This document shows, piece after piece, positions 1 to 8,201 of a stretch of 45,516 nt of DNA (positions are counted from its first letter, which is position 1; each line of letters opens with the position of its first letter). A program made the translations under genes and the position numbers. The notes below the pieces were generated by a model. The model saw nothing but the letters and a program-made list of their open reading frames with translations, was not told the origin of the DNA and made no database searches. The stretch comes from Actinomycetota bacterium (lineage in GTDB: Bacteria > Actinomycetota > Thermoleophilia > Gaiellales > Gaiellaceae), in contig VAYM01000040.1 in assembly GCA_005884945.1 (NCBI GenBank), positions 1 to 45,516 of the forward strand, in the 5' to 3' direction.

Positions 1-916
1 CTTCCTCCGACTCGGCCAGGAAGGAGATCATCCCGCCGAAGTCGCGCATCTGCCGCGCGGCGATCTCGTGTCCCGGATGCGTCGGGAGCCCGGGGTAGAA
101 CACCTGCTCGACGTGCGAGTGGCGCGAGAGCGTGTACGCGATCACCTGCGCGTTCTCGCAGTGGCGCCGCATCCGCACGCCGAGCGTCTTGACCCCGCGC
201 AGGACGAGCCAGCAGTCGAACGGCCCCGGAACCGCACCGAGCGACTTCTGCAAGAAGACGAGCCGTTCCGCGATCGTCGGATCGTTCGTCGCTGCGAAGC
301 CGCCGACGACGTCCGAATGGCCGCCGAGGTACTTCGTGGTCGAGTGGACGACGATGTCCGCGCCGAGCTCGAGCGGGCGCTGCAGGAACGGCGTCGCAAA
401 GGTGTTGTCGACGACGAGGATCGCGCCCGCGGCGTGTGCGGCCTCGGCGGCGGCGCGGATGTCGACGATGTTCAGCATCGGGTTCGAAGGCGTTTCGATC
501 CAGACGATGCGCGTGCGGTCGTCGAGGTGGTCCGCGAGCTTCGCGAAGTCCGGCGCCGGCAGGTAGTCGAAGACGTAGCCCTTCGGCTCGTAGACCTGCG
601 ACGTCATCCGGTAGACGCCGCCGTACACGTCGGCGATCAGCACCGCGCGGTCGCCGGGGTTCAGGAGGTGCATGATCGTCGTCACCGCGCCGAGCCCCGA
701 CGCGAACGCGATCCCGTGCTCGGCGGACTCGAGCGAGGCTAGGCAGAGCTGCAACGCCGTCCGCGTCGGGTTCGCGACGCGGGAGTAGTCGTATCCCTTG
801 TGCTCACCGACCGCCTCCTGCACGTACGTGGAGGTCTGGTAGATCGGGACCGTCAGCGCTCCGGTCGCCGGGTCCGGCTCCTGGCCGTCGTGGATCGCGC
901 GGGTCTCGAAGTCCAC
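1..916 (-). CDS. Cystathionine gamma-synthase/lyase family PLP enzyme, C-terminus off the window
   Basis: Fold-type I PLP enzyme of the Cys/Met metabolism family. It either joins O-acyl-homoserine to cysteine (gamma-synthase) or splits cystathionine to cysteine (gamma-lyase). About 305 of roughly 380 residues are inside the window. Visible motifs are the N-terminal TRAIHDGQEPD, the YSRVANPTR segment, the cofactor-site ASGLGA stretch, VVDNTFATP, and HSTTKYLGGHSD with the Schiff-base lysine near residue 195. The GTG at 916 is the only reasonable start, because an in-frame TAG lies five codons upstream. A cystathionine beta-synthase gene follows 5 kb away, which would favour a lyase role in reverse transsulfuration, but the sequence alone does not separate synthase from lyase. 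The start overlaps by one base the restored stop of the broken gene upstream, so the two were probably co-transcribed. Confidence 0.9.
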   Translation of the reverse strand, partial: MDFETRAIHDGQEPDPATGALTVPIYQTSTYVQEAVGEHKGYDYSRVANPTRTALQLCLASLESAEHGIAFASGLGAVTTIMHLLNPGDRAVLIADVYGGVYRMTSQVYEPKGYVFDYLPAPDFAKLADHLDDRTRIVWIETPSNPMLNIVDIRAAAEAAHAAGAILVVDNTFATPFLQRPLELGADIVVHSTTKYLGGHSDVVGGFAATNDPTIAERLVFLQKSLGAVPGPFDCWLVLRGVKTLGVRMRRHCENAQVIAYTLSRHSHVEQVFYPGLPTHPGHEIAARQMRDFGGMISFLAESEE

Positions 917-1825
917 TACGTGTCGATGCTACCGGCGCCCAGGAACCTCGCGAGGCTGCCGAGCGGACGCTCGACCGACACCGGTTTCGCCCCCGGCTCC
1001 CACCACACGCCGTTGACTCGCAGGACGCATCTCGAGGCGGTAGCGGAAGTCCCAGAGCGCCTCGGCCCGGTCGCGGTCGTAGATCAGCCGGTCGAACGGC
1101 GACAGGAACGTCGTGCGCGCGGGAATGCGGCCGTCCTGCGCGTCCGGGTGAGCCTCCCAGCCGCCGTCGCGATCACTCCGGACGCCGAGCGCGCGCCAGC
1201 GCTTCTCCGCCAGCATCCGCTCCGCCTCCTCGAGCGGCGGCGGCTCGACGTGCGGATACCACCGCTCGGCGAGGTCCCACAGCCGGTGCCCGCCCCGCCT
1301 GCCCACGATCGCGACCTCGCCGCGACCTTCGAGGAGCTCCAGCATCACGCTGACGTTCCGAGTCCCGTACCAGCCGTGCGACGTCCACGTGCGCACGGAC
1401 GCATCGACGAGCTCGCGCGAGAGCAGCGGCCCGCGGCGCTCCAGCTCGCGCAGCACACGGCGGCGGAATGCCGCGTTCTTCTGCAGGAACTCGAGGCCGC
1501 GCCGCTCCGACGCGTACTTGCCGGTGCGCTTGCGCCGCATCCGAGCGAGGATCAGCGGAAAGTCCTCGATCGGCCGGATGAACGCGCCGAACTCGAACAG
1601 CTTGTGCTCCGTCCACAGGAGACGTTCGAGCTCGGCCGGGTCGTACGGGCCGAGCCGGCTCCAGAGGACGAGCTGCTGCGGCGTCGCGACGGCGGCGATC
1701 GGGTCGATCTGGAGGAAGCCGATGCGGCGGACCGTGTCGAGCACCGAGGTGGCGCTCCCGTCGAGGAGCTGAGAGCGGACGGCGATTCGACGGGCCTGTG
1801 CGAGGCTTACGCTCGTGGAGTTCAC
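916..1825 (-). pseudogene. YcaQ/AlkX-like winged-helix DNA glycosylase, internal loss and frameshift
   Basis: Winged-helix protein of the HTH_42 / YcaQ family, whose studied members unhook DNA interstrand crosslinks. The N-terminal 266 residues match well: SLAQARRIAV, then RRIGFLQIDPI with the Q-x-D pair used as catalytic motif in YcaQ, then LLWTEHKLFEFGAFI, and finally DFRYRLEM. Right after RLEM the frame ends in unrelated sequence and stops at 929. In the next frame, from about 1027, the family C-terminus resumes as VLRVNGVWWEPGAKP and SLARFLGAG and stops at 916-918. About 30 codons that normally link these parts (the VPKAKR...GYYVLPIL...GRID region) are absent. The restored stop TAG shares its G with the GTG start of the next gene, which supports this as the ancestral end. 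Start is GTG at 1825, overlapping the divergent methyltransferase start by 11 bases. Either a true pseudogene or an assembly deletion. Confidence 0.75.
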
Positions 1826-2438
1826 GGCGTTCGTACTCTCGCAGCTGCCTCCGGCACCCGCGCGCGTGCTCGAGATCGGGTGCGGTCCCGACGGAGGAAT
1901 CGTGCCGGCGCTCGTCGATGCGGGACACGACGCGATCGGAGTCGACCCGCGCGCTCCCGACGGCGAGCGCTTTCGCGCGACGGCCTTCCAGGAGCTCGAC
2001 GAGGGACGCTTCGACGCGGTCGTCGGCGAGCGCGTCCTCCATCACGTCGAGCCGCTCGGTCCCTCGCTCGACCGGCTCGCCGAGCTCGCGCCGACTCTCG
2101 TTCTCGAGGAGTTCGCGTGGGAGCAGATGGACGAGCCGACTCGCGACTGGTACGAGTCGCAGCATCGGCTGCTTCGTGCGGCCGGCGTCGAGCCGAACGG
2201 CCCGCCTGACTTCGCCCGCTGGGAGGACGAGCACGACGACCTCCACCGGTCGGACACGTTGAGGCGCGAGCTCGCGGAGCGCTACGAGGACAACCACTTC
2301 GAATGGCGGCCGTATCTCTACCGTTGGCTCGCAGGCCCGTCGACGGAACCGCTCGAGGAGACCCTGATCCGGTCGGGTGCGATCCGGCCGCTCGGCTTTC
2401 GCTGGGCGGGCGTCAGCCGTTCGTCGCCGCAGGGATGA
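1815..2438 (+). CDS. Class I SAM-dependent methyltransferase
   Basis: A 207-residue Rossmann methyltransferase, probably cytosolic, substrate unknown. Motif I is VLEIGCGPDGG near residue 18, followed by an acidic end of strand 2 (AIGVDPRAP) and the strand-4 segment FDAVVGERVLHHV, typical of the Methyltransf_11 group. The C-terminal half has DEPTRDWYESQ and a tryptophan-rich stretch EWRPYLYRWLAG, perhaps for substrate binding. Start is GTG at 1815, overlapping the start of the divergent YcaQ-like gene by 11 bases, so the two promoters must lie inside each other's coding sequence. The 3' end runs 26 bases into the convergent histidine kinase gene. No neighbour points to a substrate. Confidence 0.8.
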   Translation: MEFTAFVLSQLPPAPARVLEIGCGPDGGIVPALVDAGHDAIGVDPRAPDGERFRATAFQELDEGRFDAVVGERVLHHVEPLGPSLDRLAELAPTLVLEEFAWEQMDEPTRDWYESQHRLLRAAGVEPNGPPDFARWEDEHDDLHRSDTLRRELAERYEDNHFEWRPYLYRWLAGPSTEPLEETLIRSGAIRPLGFRWAGVSRSSPQG

Positions 2439-3627
2439 CGAGCTCGAAGCGCGAACCCTTGGGCTTCGCAGGCGTATAGAGCAGATCCCCGCCGTGCGCG
2501 TGCGCGTACGACTGCGCGATTGCGAGGCCGAGCCCGGTGCCTCTGGCCTGCGTACGGGACCGTTCGCTGCGCCGGAACCGGTCGAAGAGGTAGGGCACGA
2601 ACTCGTCCTGGACGCCCTCGCCGCGGTCCTCGACGACGATTCGAAGATGGCGGTCGGTGCAGTCCGCGGTCACGGTGATCGGCGGTGCGCCGTACCGGAG
2701 GGCGTTGGTGATCAGGTTCCCGACCACGTGCTCGATCGCCGCTGCATCGACGTCCGCTTCGAGATCATCCGGAACGCGCACGTGGATGCTGTCGCCGATC
2801 GGCGCGACGGCCTGAGCGACCGACTGGAGATGCGGCTTCAACGCCACGCGCGTCGGGCTGATCTCGACGGTTCGCGAGTCGAGATGCGACAGATCGAGCA
2901 GCTGGTCGACGAGGCGGCGGAGACGATCCGCTTGCTCGTACAGCGTCTCGCGGAGGTGGGCTTGCGATCCGGCGTCGAGGTCGCTCGCGCGCGCGCGCAA
3001 CGTCGCGGCGAGGCCGTACACCGTCGACGCGGGCGAGCGCAGCTCGTGTGCCGCGAGGGCGACGAAGTCGCGCTGGACCCGTCCGACACGGACTAGCTCG
3101 TCGTACATGAGCGCGCGGTCGATTCCGAGTGCGACGCGTTCCGCAACGACCTGCAGGAGACTCGTGTCGTCCTCGGTGAAGTGCCTGAGCTCGAGCGTCC
3201 CGACGTGCATGATCCCGATCAGTCGTCCGCCGGCGACGAGCGGCATGCCGAGCATCGACCTGATGCCTTTCTCGCGGAGGATCGGGTTCACGACGTCGGC
3301 GCGATCGAGGTCTTCGATCTGGACAGGCGCGACCTCGGCGGCGACGCGGCCGGCAAATCCCTTGCCGACCGGGATGCGGACGCCGCGCTCGACCTCCTCC
3401 TCGAGGCCTTTCGCCGCGCGCGCTACGAGCTCCGTGCCGGTGTCGTCGAGCAGGAGCACCGCGCACGTGTCGGCGTCGAGCGCGTCGCGCACACGGGTGA
3501 GCAGCTCGTCGAGCAGCTCGTCGAGCTCGAGATGCGCAAGTGCCGCATCGGTGACCTCCTGGAGCTTCCGCAGCGCATCGGCGGGCGTCGAGGACGGTCC
3601 CTCGGACCTGGGCGGGCCCACGAACAC
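2413..3627 (-). CDS. Orphan sensor histidine kinase with GAF domain
   Basis: A 404-residue cytoplasmic histidine kinase without membrane segments. A GAF domain occupies about residues 20-175 (DTCAVLLLDDTGTELVARA, then GMPLVAGGRLIGIMHVG). The HisKA dimerisation domain carries the H-box FVALAAHELRSPAS with phospho-acceptor His194. The ATPase domain shows the N-box GNLITNALRYG (about 303-313), G1 EDRGEGV, the F-box region VPYLFDRFRRSERS, and G2 GTGLGLAI (about 363). All catalytic boxes look intact. Start GTG at 3627. No response regulator gene is adjacent, so its partner is elsewhere. The GAF ligand cannot be told from sequence. The 3' end overlaps the convergent methyltransferase gene by 26 bases. 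Confidence 0.9.
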   Translation of the reverse strand: MFVGPPRSEGPSSTPADALRKLQEVTDAALAHLELDELLDELLTRVRDALDADTCAVLLLDDTGTELVARAAKGLEEEVERGVRIPVGKGFAGRVAAEVAPVQIEDLDRADVVNPILREKGIRSMLGMPLVAGGRLIGIMHVGTLELRHFTEDDTSLLQVVAERVALGIDRALMYDELVRVGRVQRDFVALAAHELRSPASTVYGLAATLRARASDLDAGSQAHLRETLYEQADRLRRLVDQLLDLSHLDSRTVEISPTRVALKPHLQSVAQAVAPIGDSIHVRVPDDLEADVDAAAIEHVVGNLITNALRYGAPPITVTADCTDRHLRIVVEDRGEGVQDEFVPYLFDRFRRSERSRTQARGTGLGLAIAQSYAHAHGGDLLYTPAKPKGSRFELVIPAATNG

Positions 3628-3661
3628 AGCTTAGTGCTGCCCAGGGACGAGTAAAGCTACG

Positions 3662-4024
3662 CTACGCGACGCCGACGACGTGCTCGGCGCGCGACTCGCG
3701 ATAGTCCGGCCCAAGCGCCGTTGCGAGCTTCTGCTCGAGTTCGCCGGTGGCCGCGAGCTCCTCGACGATGTCCGCACCGCCGATCAGCTCGCCTTTGACG
3801 AACACCTGCGGAATCGTCGGCCAGCCCGAGAGAGACGTGAGCTCCTGGCGGATCGCCGGATCGGGGAGGATGTCGACGGCGGTCACGGGCGCGCCGGCCT
3901 CGCGCAAGGCGCGGAGCGCACGTTCCGAGTTGCCGCACATGGCGAACTGCGGCGTCCCTTTCATGAACAGCGCCACCGGCTCGTTCTCGATCACTCCCTG
4001 GATCTGCTCGCGAAGCTCGCTCAT
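3662..4024 (-). CDS. Monothiol glutaredoxin, Grx4 type, with CGNS in place of CGFS
   Basis: A 120-residue Grx4/GrxD-type glutaredoxin. Members of this class hold a [2Fe-2S] cluster between two monomers or with a BolA protein and act in iron-sulfur delivery or iron sensing. Visible motifs are VALFMKGTPQFAMC with Lys22 and the active Cys30, WPTIPQVFVKGELIGG with the cis-proline, and the GG..D glutathione-binding region. The active site reads CGNS, not CGFS, so the usual phenylalanine is asparagine. The start ATG at 4024 overlaps the TGA of bolA upstream (ATGA), so the two are translationally coupled, as expected for a Grx-BolA pair. It has a C-terminal extension of about 15 residues after the conserved domain. 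Confidence 0.9.
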   Translation of the reverse strand: MSELREQIQGVIENEPVALFMKGTPQFAMCGNSERALRALREAGAPVTAVDILPDPAIRQELTSLSGWPTIPQVFVKGELIGGADIVEELAATGELEQKLATALGPDYRESRAEHVVGVA

Positions 4025-4254
4025 TCGGTTCCTCTCGTCGTGATACGGAGCTCGTGGATGGTGCCGTCGCGCAGCGGCTCGGCGAGCGCGTCGTTGACGA
4101 GCCGGTGTTGCTCGAGCAACGGCAGGCCGTTGAACCGCGGGCTGTGGACGGTCACCTGGAAGTGGTCACCGCCGCCGGTGCGATCCTCGACGCGCAACTC
4201 CGCGGCGTCGGGGAACGCGTGCTCCAGCAGCGTCTGCAGCGGGTCGGTGGCCAC
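4021..4254 (-). CDS. bolA: BolA family protein
   Basis: A 77-residue BolA-like protein. The class-II KH-like fold is recognisable by VEDRTGGGDHFQVTVHSPRFNG and the signature PLLEQHRLVNDALAEPL. The histidine in GDHFQV and that in LLEQHRLV occupy positions used as cluster ligands in BolA-Grx complexes. It lies directly upstream of the monothiol glutaredoxin with an ATGA overlap, matching the widespread BolA-Grx gene pairing. Start GTG at 4254, with 34 bases to the divergent NTF2-like gene. Confidence 0.9.
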   Translation of the reverse strand: MATDPLQTLLEHAFPDAAELRVEDRTGGGDHFQVTVHSPRFNGLPLLEQHRLVNDALAEPLRDGTIHELRITTRGTE

Positions 4255-4288
4255 CGCGCCATCGTAGCCACCGGCGTACGATCCACGA

Positions 4289-4672
4289 GTGGACGCCGCG
4301 ACCGCAGCGCGGAACTGGATCGACGGCTGGCTACGCGCATGGCCGGCGCGCGACGTCGACGGGATCGCCGCGATGTACGCGGAAGGGGCGGTGTACTCGT
4401 CGCATCCGTTCCGCCCGCCGGAGACGGCGCGGAGTTACGTCGAGAGCGCGTTCGGTGAAGAGGACCTCGTGCAAGCCTGGTTCGGTGAGCCGGTCGTGTC
4501 GGGAAACCGTGCGGCGATCGAGTACTGGGCGATCCTGCGCGGAGACGACGAGGTGACGGTCGCCGGCACGTCGATGCTGCGTTTCGATCCCGACGGCCGC
4601 GTGCGCGACCACCGCGATTACTGGGTCCAGGTCGACGAGCGGCGCGAGCCGCCGCCTGGGTGGGGGCATTGA
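4289..4672 (+). CDS. SnoaL-like / NTF2-fold protein
   Basis: A 127-residue protein with the SnoaL/NTF2 cone fold signature: NWIDGWLRAWPARDVDGIAAMYAEGAVYSSHPF at the start, a middle segment GNRAAIEYWAILRG, and the C-terminal strand pair TSMLRFDPDGRVRDHRDYWVQ. Members are small-molecule isomerases, cyclases or binding domains, and the substrate cannot be assigned here. Start GTG at 4289. Its TGA overlaps the TTG start of the next gene (TTGA at 4669-4672), so both are probably one transcript. Confidence 0.8.
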   Translation: MDAATAARNWIDGWLRAWPARDVDGIAAMYAEGAVYSSHPFRPPETARSYVESAFGEEDLVQAWFGEPVVSGNRAAIEYWAILRGDDEVTVAGTSMLRFDPDGRVRDHRDYWVQVDERREPPPGWGH

Positions 4673-5283
4673 CGGAGCAGCTGGGCCTCTTCCCGCTCGG
4701 CACCGTGCTCCTGCCGACGGAGCGCATCCCGCTCCACATCTTCGAGCAGCGCTACCAGGAGCTGATCGGCGAATGTCTCGACCTCGACACGCACTTCGGC
4801 CTCGTCTTCGCCGACGACGACGGCATGCGCGAGATCGGCACGCGCGCGTTCGTCGTCGACGTCCTCGACCGCTTCGACGACGGGCGTCTCAACATCGCGG
4901 TCGAAGGACACGAGCGGTTTCGCATCGTTGCGGAGACTTCCGGCCGTTCGTTCCTGACCGCCGAGGTCGAGCCGGTCGGCGACGAGGAGGTCGTCTCGGA
5001 ACGCTCGGTGCGAGAACGCGCGCTCGAGCGGTTCCGCAAGCTCGGACGTGTCGTCGAGTCGGACGTGGACGAGCCCGACGCGGACTCCGGGGTGCTCTCG
5101 TTCGAGCTCGCCGCACGCGTCGACTTCGGGCCGGAGCGCAAGCAGGAGCTGCTCGAGCTCCGATCGGAGCCGGTGCGACTAGGGATCGTCTCCGACCTGC
5201 TCGAGCGAGCGGCGGAGGCGATCACGCTCGAGCGTGCACTCGCCGAGGCCGCGGCGCAGAACGGTCGCGGTCTCCAGCACTAG
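4669..5283 (+). CDS. LON peptidase substrate-binding (LAN/PUA-like) domain protein
   Basis: A protein of about 204 residues made only of the N-terminal domain of Lon protease, without ATPase or peptidase parts. It starts with the family hallmark LGLFPLGTVLLPTERIPLHIFEQRYQ, continues with FGLVFADDDG and RLNIAVEGHERFRI, and ends in a helical region. Stand-alone LON-domain proteins are common in actinobacteria with no settled function. The TTG at 4669 gives a four-base overlap with the upstream gene. A GTG at 4660 in the same frame is the alternative. Its stop TAG interlocks with the stop of the convergent hydrolase at CTAG 5280-5283. Confidence 0.85.
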   Translation: MTEQLGLFPLGTVLLPTERIPLHIFEQRYQELIGECLDLDTHFGLVFADDDGMREIGTRAFVVDVLDRFDDGRLNIAVEGHERFRIVAETSGRSFLTAEVEPVGDEEVVSERSVRERALERFRKLGRVVESDVDEPDADSGVLSFELAARVDFGPERKQELLELRSEPVRLGIVSDLLERAAEAITLERALAEAAAQNGRGLQH

Positions 5284-6206
5284 CCGGACACGCACGTCGC
5301 TGCGGACCCGCGGAAGAGCGTTCGGCAGCGCGGGAGACGACCGTGTGTCCGAGCCGCCTCGAGGACTGCGCGGACTGCCTTCACCACGAGCCCGGGCTGT
5401 CCGGCGAACGAGATCACGTCGTGGTGACTGAGATTCGCGATCACGTGGATGCTGTTCGTCGACAGCCGTGCGAGCTCGCTCTGCAGCGACAGCCACGTCC
5501 GGTCTAGGAGCCGCTTCAGGTTCAGCCCGAGCCGCGGGTCGTTCTCCCGCCCCGCTGTGATCACGATGAGCGGCAGATCGTCGAGGCGGCCGGCGGACGC
5601 CGCTTCCGCGAAGGACGACTTCAGGTCCAGGTGCTCGTTGTTCGGCGGCTCGCTTCGGAGAAACGCGCGCAGCTGTCCGCGGACAGGGTTCTCGCCCGTT
5701 CGGGGCGGGCCGAGAGCCGCGAGGAACCGCTGCGCCTGGCGCGGGTGCGACGAGTCCACGAGGACGAGCCCGGCAACATCGCGCCGGTGCGCGCTCGCGA
5801 ACTCGTGCACCAGGAGCCCGCCGTACGAGTGGCCGACGAGCACGTACGGCGGCGGGATGTGCGCATCGGCGAGCAGCGTCTGCAGGTCGGCGACCTCCTC
5901 GCGTCCCGTGCGGCTGGGCCCCGCGGCCGCGCTGAAGCCCAGACCGGCGCGGTCGTACGCGCACGTCCGAGTCACGCGGGCGAGCCCAGGCCCCACGGCA
6001 ACCCAGTTGCGGTGGTCGCCGCCGAGCCCCGCTTCGAGCACGATCGTCGGCGATCCGCTGCCGGTGCACTCGTAGTACATGCGATGCCCGTGGACGCGAA
6101 CCCAGTATCCGGGCTCGCCGGCGACCTTCTGCGGCTTCACCGCCTTCGCTCCGCCACACCCGGCGCAGATGCAGACGAGCGCGACGAGCGCGCCGCGGAA
6201 CGTCAC
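5280..6206 (-). CDS. Alpha/beta-fold hydrolase, probable lipoprotein
   Basis: A 308-residue alpha/beta hydrolase with the nucleophile elbow GHSYGG (Ser127), an oxyanion-region motif VLEAGLGGDHRNW, a cap region, and a likely catalytic histidine in NLSHHDVISF near residue 262. The N-terminus is hydrophobic and has a cysteine in ICAGCGG near residue 17. This resembles a lipobox, although the -3 position is Cys rather than Leu, so export as a lipoprotein is plausible but not certain. GTG at 6206 overlaps the TGA of the cystathionine beta-synthase gene by four bases (GTGA), so the two are coupled. Substrate unknown; the family contains esterases and lipases. The stop is interlocked with the convergent LON-domain gene. 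Confidence 0.85.
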   Translation of the reverse strand: MTFRGALVALVCICAGCGGAKAVKPQKVAGEPGYWVRVHGHRMYYECTGSGSPTIVLEAGLGGDHRNWVAVGPGLARVTRTCAYDRAGLGFSAAAGPSRTGREEVADLQTLLADAHIPPPYVLVGHSYGGLLVHEFASAHRRDVAGLVLVDSSHPRQAQRFLAALGPPRTGENPVRGQLRAFLRSEPPNNEHLDLKSSFAEAASAGRLDDLPLIVITAGRENDPRLGLNLKRLLDRTWLSLQSELARLSTNSIHVIANLSHHDVISFAGQPGLVVKAVRAVLEAARTHGRLPRCRTLFRGSAATCVSG

Positions 6207-7603
6207 GCGTTGCGCTGGTGCGCGAGGAACCCGAGCAGGTCGGAGCGCGTGAGCACACCGACCGGCTTGCCGGCCTCGGCGACGACGACGGCGTTCGTGC
6301 GCCCTGTCAGCGTCGAGAACACCTCGTCGAGGGACTGGCTCGCGTCGACGGCCGCGAGCGGCGGCTGCATCGCGGCGGCGACGTCCTCGTGGAGCGCGTC
6401 CGGGTTCTTGAACACCCGATCGAGGAGGTCGCGGTCCTGGAGCGACCCGATCACGTCGGCGAGCGAGTCGAGCTGGCCGTCGCGGATGACGGGAAGCTGT
6501 GAGATCGAGTACCGCTGCATGACGTCGATCGCCTCGCCGACCTTCTGATGCGCCTCGATCGTGACGAGGGCCGGCACCTCCGTCTCCTCGAGCCCCTTCG
6601 AGCGCAGGAGTGCGTCCACGGTCGGGATCGGCAGGCGCCGCTCGACGAAGCCGTGCTCGAGCATCCACTTGTCGTCGTAGAACTTCGAGAGATACGAGCG
6701 GCCCGAGTCCGGGATCATCGTCAGGAGCGTCGCGTCCCGCCCGAAGCGCTTCGCGACCTGGAGTGCCGCCCACACGGTCGTGCCGCCCGATCCGCCGACG
6801 AGCAGCCCCTCGTCGCGCGCGAGGCGCCGCGCCGTCAGGAACGAGTTGCGGTCCGAGACGCGGATCCATTCGTCGACGACGTTCCGGTTCATCGTCTTCG
6901 GCCACGTGTCCTTGCCGATGCCCTCGACGAGGTAGGGGTGCACGTCCTTCTCGTCCTTCGCCGTGAACACGGAGCCTTCGGGGTCGGCGCCGACGATCAG
7001 GACGTCCGGCTTGTGCTCCTTGAAGTAGCGGCCGACGCCCGAGATCGTGCCGCCGGTCCCGACGGAGATGACGACCGCGTCGATCTCACCGCCCGTTTGC
7101 TCCCAGATCTCGGGGCCCGTCCGCTCGTAGTGCGCCTCGGGGTTTGCCATGTTCGAGTACTGGTCCGGCTTGAAGCCGCCGGGGATCTCCTCCGCGAGGC
7201 GCGACGAGACGGAGTAGTACGACTCCGGCGAGTCCGGCTCCACGGCCGTCGGCGTGATCACGACCTCGGCGCCGTAGGCCCTGAGCATCGCGATCTTCTC
7301 CTGGCTCATCTTGTCCGGCATCACGAAGATGCAGCGGTAGCCCTTCTGCGCGGCCGCAATCGCGAGCCCGACCCCTGTATTGCCCGACGTCGGCTCGACG
7401 ATCGTTCCGCCGGGCTTCAGCTTTCCTTCGCGCTCGGCCTGCTCGATCATGCCGAGCCCGATCCGGTCTTTGACGGAGCCCCCCGGATTCAGGTAGTCGA
7501 GCTTCGCCAGCAGTCGCGGCTTGACGTCGCGGCCGACCTTGTCCAGCCGGACGATCGGCGTGTTGCCGACGAGCTCGAGCACGGAGGGGTACTCGCGGGG
7601 CAC
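6203..7603 (-). CDS. Cystathionine beta-synthase with C-terminal CBS domains
   Basis: A 466-residue PLP enzyme that condenses serine and homocysteine to cystathionine, the first step of reverse transsulfuration. Motifs: LNPGGSVKDRIG with PLP lysine near residue 45, EPTSGNTGVG that binds the PLP phosphate, SVGTGGTISGVG, and the GGSGG loop. After about residue 340 there is a pair of CBS (Bateman) domains, IDVMQRYSISQLPVIRDG and RTNAVVVAEAGKPVGVLTRSDLLGFL, a possible nucleotide or SAM-sensing module. Start GTG at 7603. Length and domain order match actinobacterial CBS enzymes. The gamma-synthase/lyase gene at 1-916 would provide the next step. Confidence 0.93.
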   Translation of the reverse strand: MPREYPSVLELVGNTPIVRLDKVGRDVKPRLLAKLDYLNPGGSVKDRIGLGMIEQAEREGKLKPGGTIVEPTSGNTGVGLAIAAAQKGYRCIFVMPDKMSQEKIAMLRAYGAEVVITPTAVEPDSPESYYSVSSRLAEEIPGGFKPDQYSNMANPEAHYERTGPEIWEQTGGEIDAVVISVGTGGTISGVGRYFKEHKPDVLIVGADPEGSVFTAKDEKDVHPYLVEGIGKDTWPKTMNRNVVDEWIRVSDRNSFLTARRLARDEGLLVGGSGGTTVWAALQVAKRFGRDATLLTMIPDSGRSYLSKFYDDKWMLEHGFVERRLPIPTVDALLRSKGLEETEVPALVTIEAHQKVGEAIDVMQRYSISQLPVIRDGQLDSLADVIGSLQDRDLLDRVFKNPDALHEDVAAAMQPPLAAVDASQSLDEVFSTLTGRTNAVVVAEAGKPVGVLTRSDLLGFLAHQRNA

Positions 7604-7649
7604 TGGTGGGGAAGCTTAATCTCGGGGGAGAGCGACGAAAGGAGCCGGA

Positions 7650-8201
7650 ATGAAGATCGCGACGATCGGGAGAGGCAATATCGGCGGCGGGCTCGGGGAC
7701 TTCTGGGAGAAGGCCGGTCACGACGTGACCCGGCTCGGCAAGGAGGGCGGGGACGTGTCCGACGCGGACGTCGTGCTGGTCGCCGTTCCCGGCGGGGCGA
7801 TCGCGGACGCGCTGGACAAGGTCACCGGCCTCGACGGGAAGACGGTGATCGACGCGACGAACCTGATCGGCGCGGAGCCGCCGAACGGGTTCGGCTCGAA
7901 CGCGGAGTACGTGAAGTCGAAGACGGGCGGACCGACGGCGAAGTCCTTCAATCTCAACTTCGCCGCGATCTACGACCGCCTCGGCCGGACGAAGACGAGG
8001 CCGAGCAACATCTGGACGGGCGACGAGGAAGCGCGCGCCGCCGTCGAGCAGCTCATCCGCGACGCCGGCTACGAGCCGGTGTACGCGGGCGGCCTCGACA
8101 ACGCTCGCATGCAGGAGCAATCGCTGGCGCTGCTGTTCTCGATCAACCAGGCCGGCGCGGGCGCGGTCTTCTACCGGATCGCGCCGCCGGACGAGTTCTA
8201 G
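7650..8201 (+). CDS. NADP-binding F420 reductase-like / Rossmann oxidoreductase
   Basis: A 183-residue Rossmann protein of the NADPH-dependent F420 reductase-like group. It starts MKIATIGRGNIGGGLG with the dinucleotide-binding glycines, followed by ADVVLVAVPGGAIADAL and VIDATNLIG. The C-terminal half includes KSFNLNFAAIYDRL and NARMQEQSLALLFSIN. A good Shine-Dalgarno, AAAGGAG, sits upstream of the ATG. Whether the partner is F420 or another electron carrier cannot be told from this sequence. Its stop TAG is interlocked with the purH stop at CTAG 8198-8201. Confidence 0.75.
   Translation: MKIATIGRGNIGGGLGDFWEKAGHDVTRLGKEGGDVSDADVVLVAVPGGAIADALDKVTGLDGKTVIDATNLIGAEPPNGFGSNAEYVKSKTGGPTAKSFNLNFAAIYDRLGRTKTRPSNIWTGDEEARAAVEQLIRDAGYEPVYAGGLDNARMQEQSLALLFSINQAGAGAVFYRIAPPDEF

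Noticed and set aside
800-2209. Long plus-strand open frame across the YcaQ-like and methyltransferase genes
   Set aside because: Arg/Ala/Pro-rich antisense shadow with no family pattern; the minus-strand reading has clear motifs.
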